A stretch of DNA of 64,000 bases, from the NCBI RefSeq assembly GCF_028583425.1, contig NC_072800.1, positions 91,915,001 through 91,979,000 on the forward strand, in the 5' to 3' direction. The notes under the pieces are model-generated. The model did no database searches, was not told the DNA's origin, and saw only the letters and a list, made by a program, of their open reading frames with translations. The position numbers and the translations under genes were made by a program. Of the stretch, positions 62,859 through 64,000 are shown piece by piece (position 1 is the stretch's first letter; each line of letters starts with the position of its first letter). This DNA is from Eublepharis macularius. Taxonomy: Eukaryota > Chordata > Lepidosauria > Squamata > Eublepharidae.

Positions 62859-64000
62859 TTCCCCCTCGCCCTTCATTTTAACCAGTTGCAAAAAATGCTG
62901 TGTTTTTGCAACCTGGGCGCATGCTGATTATGTCCATTTCCCCATTTAGAAGTTGTAAGCACAGTGAATGTCAGGGGCAAACTGGAAAATGACCTTCCTC
63001 CAAGTAAACATTGGGGGTTGGGGTCACGATCTGTTTGCTCATTGAAAATTAGCTAGATGTGGAATGGATGATTTTCATCAGTTCCTCCACCAAATTCTCA
63101 ATTTTGGTCATGTGAAAGGAAGCTAGTGTCCTTGCTGACCTTTTTAGAGGGAGTAGATGATTTGTTTCGTGAGCGTCATAGACTGTTGTTCCTTCTTCAT
63201 TCCAAATACTGACTAGAAGTTTGGGGTTTTTTTTGAGGAGTGAGTTGTGGGGCGAGGTTGTGCTGTGGAGTAGGAAGTCTCAGGCCATGTACAGGAAAGG
63301 CTGCTAGAGGCAAGAAAGGCTACCTTCTGTATTCCATTAGCTGGTGGGTAATAGTCAACAGTTCATAGTAGTTACCCATGCAGCGAGTGAGCGTTTGATG
63401 CCCCCATTCAGTCTTGACACCACATTTTCAGGACCTTGGGCCAAGGCAAGCCCACAGAGGACAGCTCAGATTTGAGTGTCCCGCCTCCAAGGGCAAGCTC
63501 TGCCTATTGTCACCTGCACGCATTACCCAGAACCCTTTCTTTAGCTGCTTTTGTATTTTCAGTTACTGCCTAAAAAGAGGGCTAGGAAGAGGACTTTATG
63601 TAAGACGAACAAACAGTAGCTTGTTTCAGTGCCTCATCTTGTAGTACAGTCATCTACAGGAAACAAAATAACCCCTTTCTAGACTTTTTGCATGGCGGTA
63701 TAAACAATTCATGGCTGACTGCAGGAATATTTTACCTCTAGTTCTGCTTTCTGTCTTCTCTCCCACATTTTTCTGAATTGTTTCTGTGCCCATAACCAGT
63801 ATTATAATGAAATAGGGTGGCCTAATAGCACTGGGAGCAAGTGGAAAAGACTGTGGTGTGTGTGTGTATGAGGGAGGGCGGTCTTAGTTCAGCAGACCCC
63901 AACTATGAGACAAACTCTTAAAAGAAGGGCCGGCACTGCAGCAGCCAATAATCCCTTGGAGGAGCATGATTGCATTATGGAAAATCTGTGTGTTTCTGAA
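62859..64000 (+). other. JMJD4 3' UTR and flank
   Basis: No gene seen after the JMJD4 stop. No canonical AATAAA was found on the plus strand before the window ends, so the poly(A) site is either a variant or lies beyond. A short TG run occurs at 63,857-63,868. Confidence 0.55.

Overview
This window is vertebrate nuclear DNA, most likely from a squamate reptile (lizard, possibly a gecko; the species cannot be fixed from sequence alone). The evidence is a pair of spliced host genes in the head-to-head order known for tetrapods, plus a repeat landscape typical of squamates: tRNA-derived SINEs, 5S-rRNA-derived SINEs, CR1/L2-like LINE tails, hAT-type MITEs and DIRS retrotransposons.

Layout. 1-10.9 kb: intergenic, repeat fragments only. 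10.9-21.86 kb: a nest of two DIRS-like tyrosine-recombinase retrotransposons. A young, whole-looking element (11,199-16,841) sits inside the internal complementary region of an old, broken one (about 10,893-21,856). Both read right to left. 23.3-51.7 kb: SNAP47 on the minus strand. Four coding exons (43,245-43,741; 38,943-39,427; 31,908-32,047; 23,266-23,412) join in frame to a 422-residue Qbc-SNARE; a probable alternative upstream exon lies at 47,581-47,685 and a probable noncoding first exon ends at 51,644. 51.6-52.05 kb: a CpG-rich, CCAAT/GC-box bidirectional promoter containing a tandem duplication of about 100 bp. 52.0-62.9 kb: JMJD4 on the plus strand. A probable noncoding first exon ends at 52,025 and six coding exons (54,635-62,858) join in frame to a 427-residue Fe(II)/2-oxoglutarate JmjC hydroxylase. 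62.9-64 kb: JMJD4 3' UTR and flank.

How it fits together. SNAP47 (vesicle fusion) and JMJD4 (hydroxylation of the release factor eRF1) are functionally unrelated but appear to share one promoter. The introns are full of SINEs and foldback repeats. The most striking structure is the DIRS-in-DIRS insertion. Its borders both carry the same five bases, ATGAA, and it lies at the place in the old element that resembles a DIRS circle junction, as expected for tyrosine-recombinase integration without a longer target duplication. A palindromic DIRS-terminus remnant also sits in SNAP47 at 40.7 kb, and the DIRS termini carry NRF1-like palindromes like one found in the host promoter.
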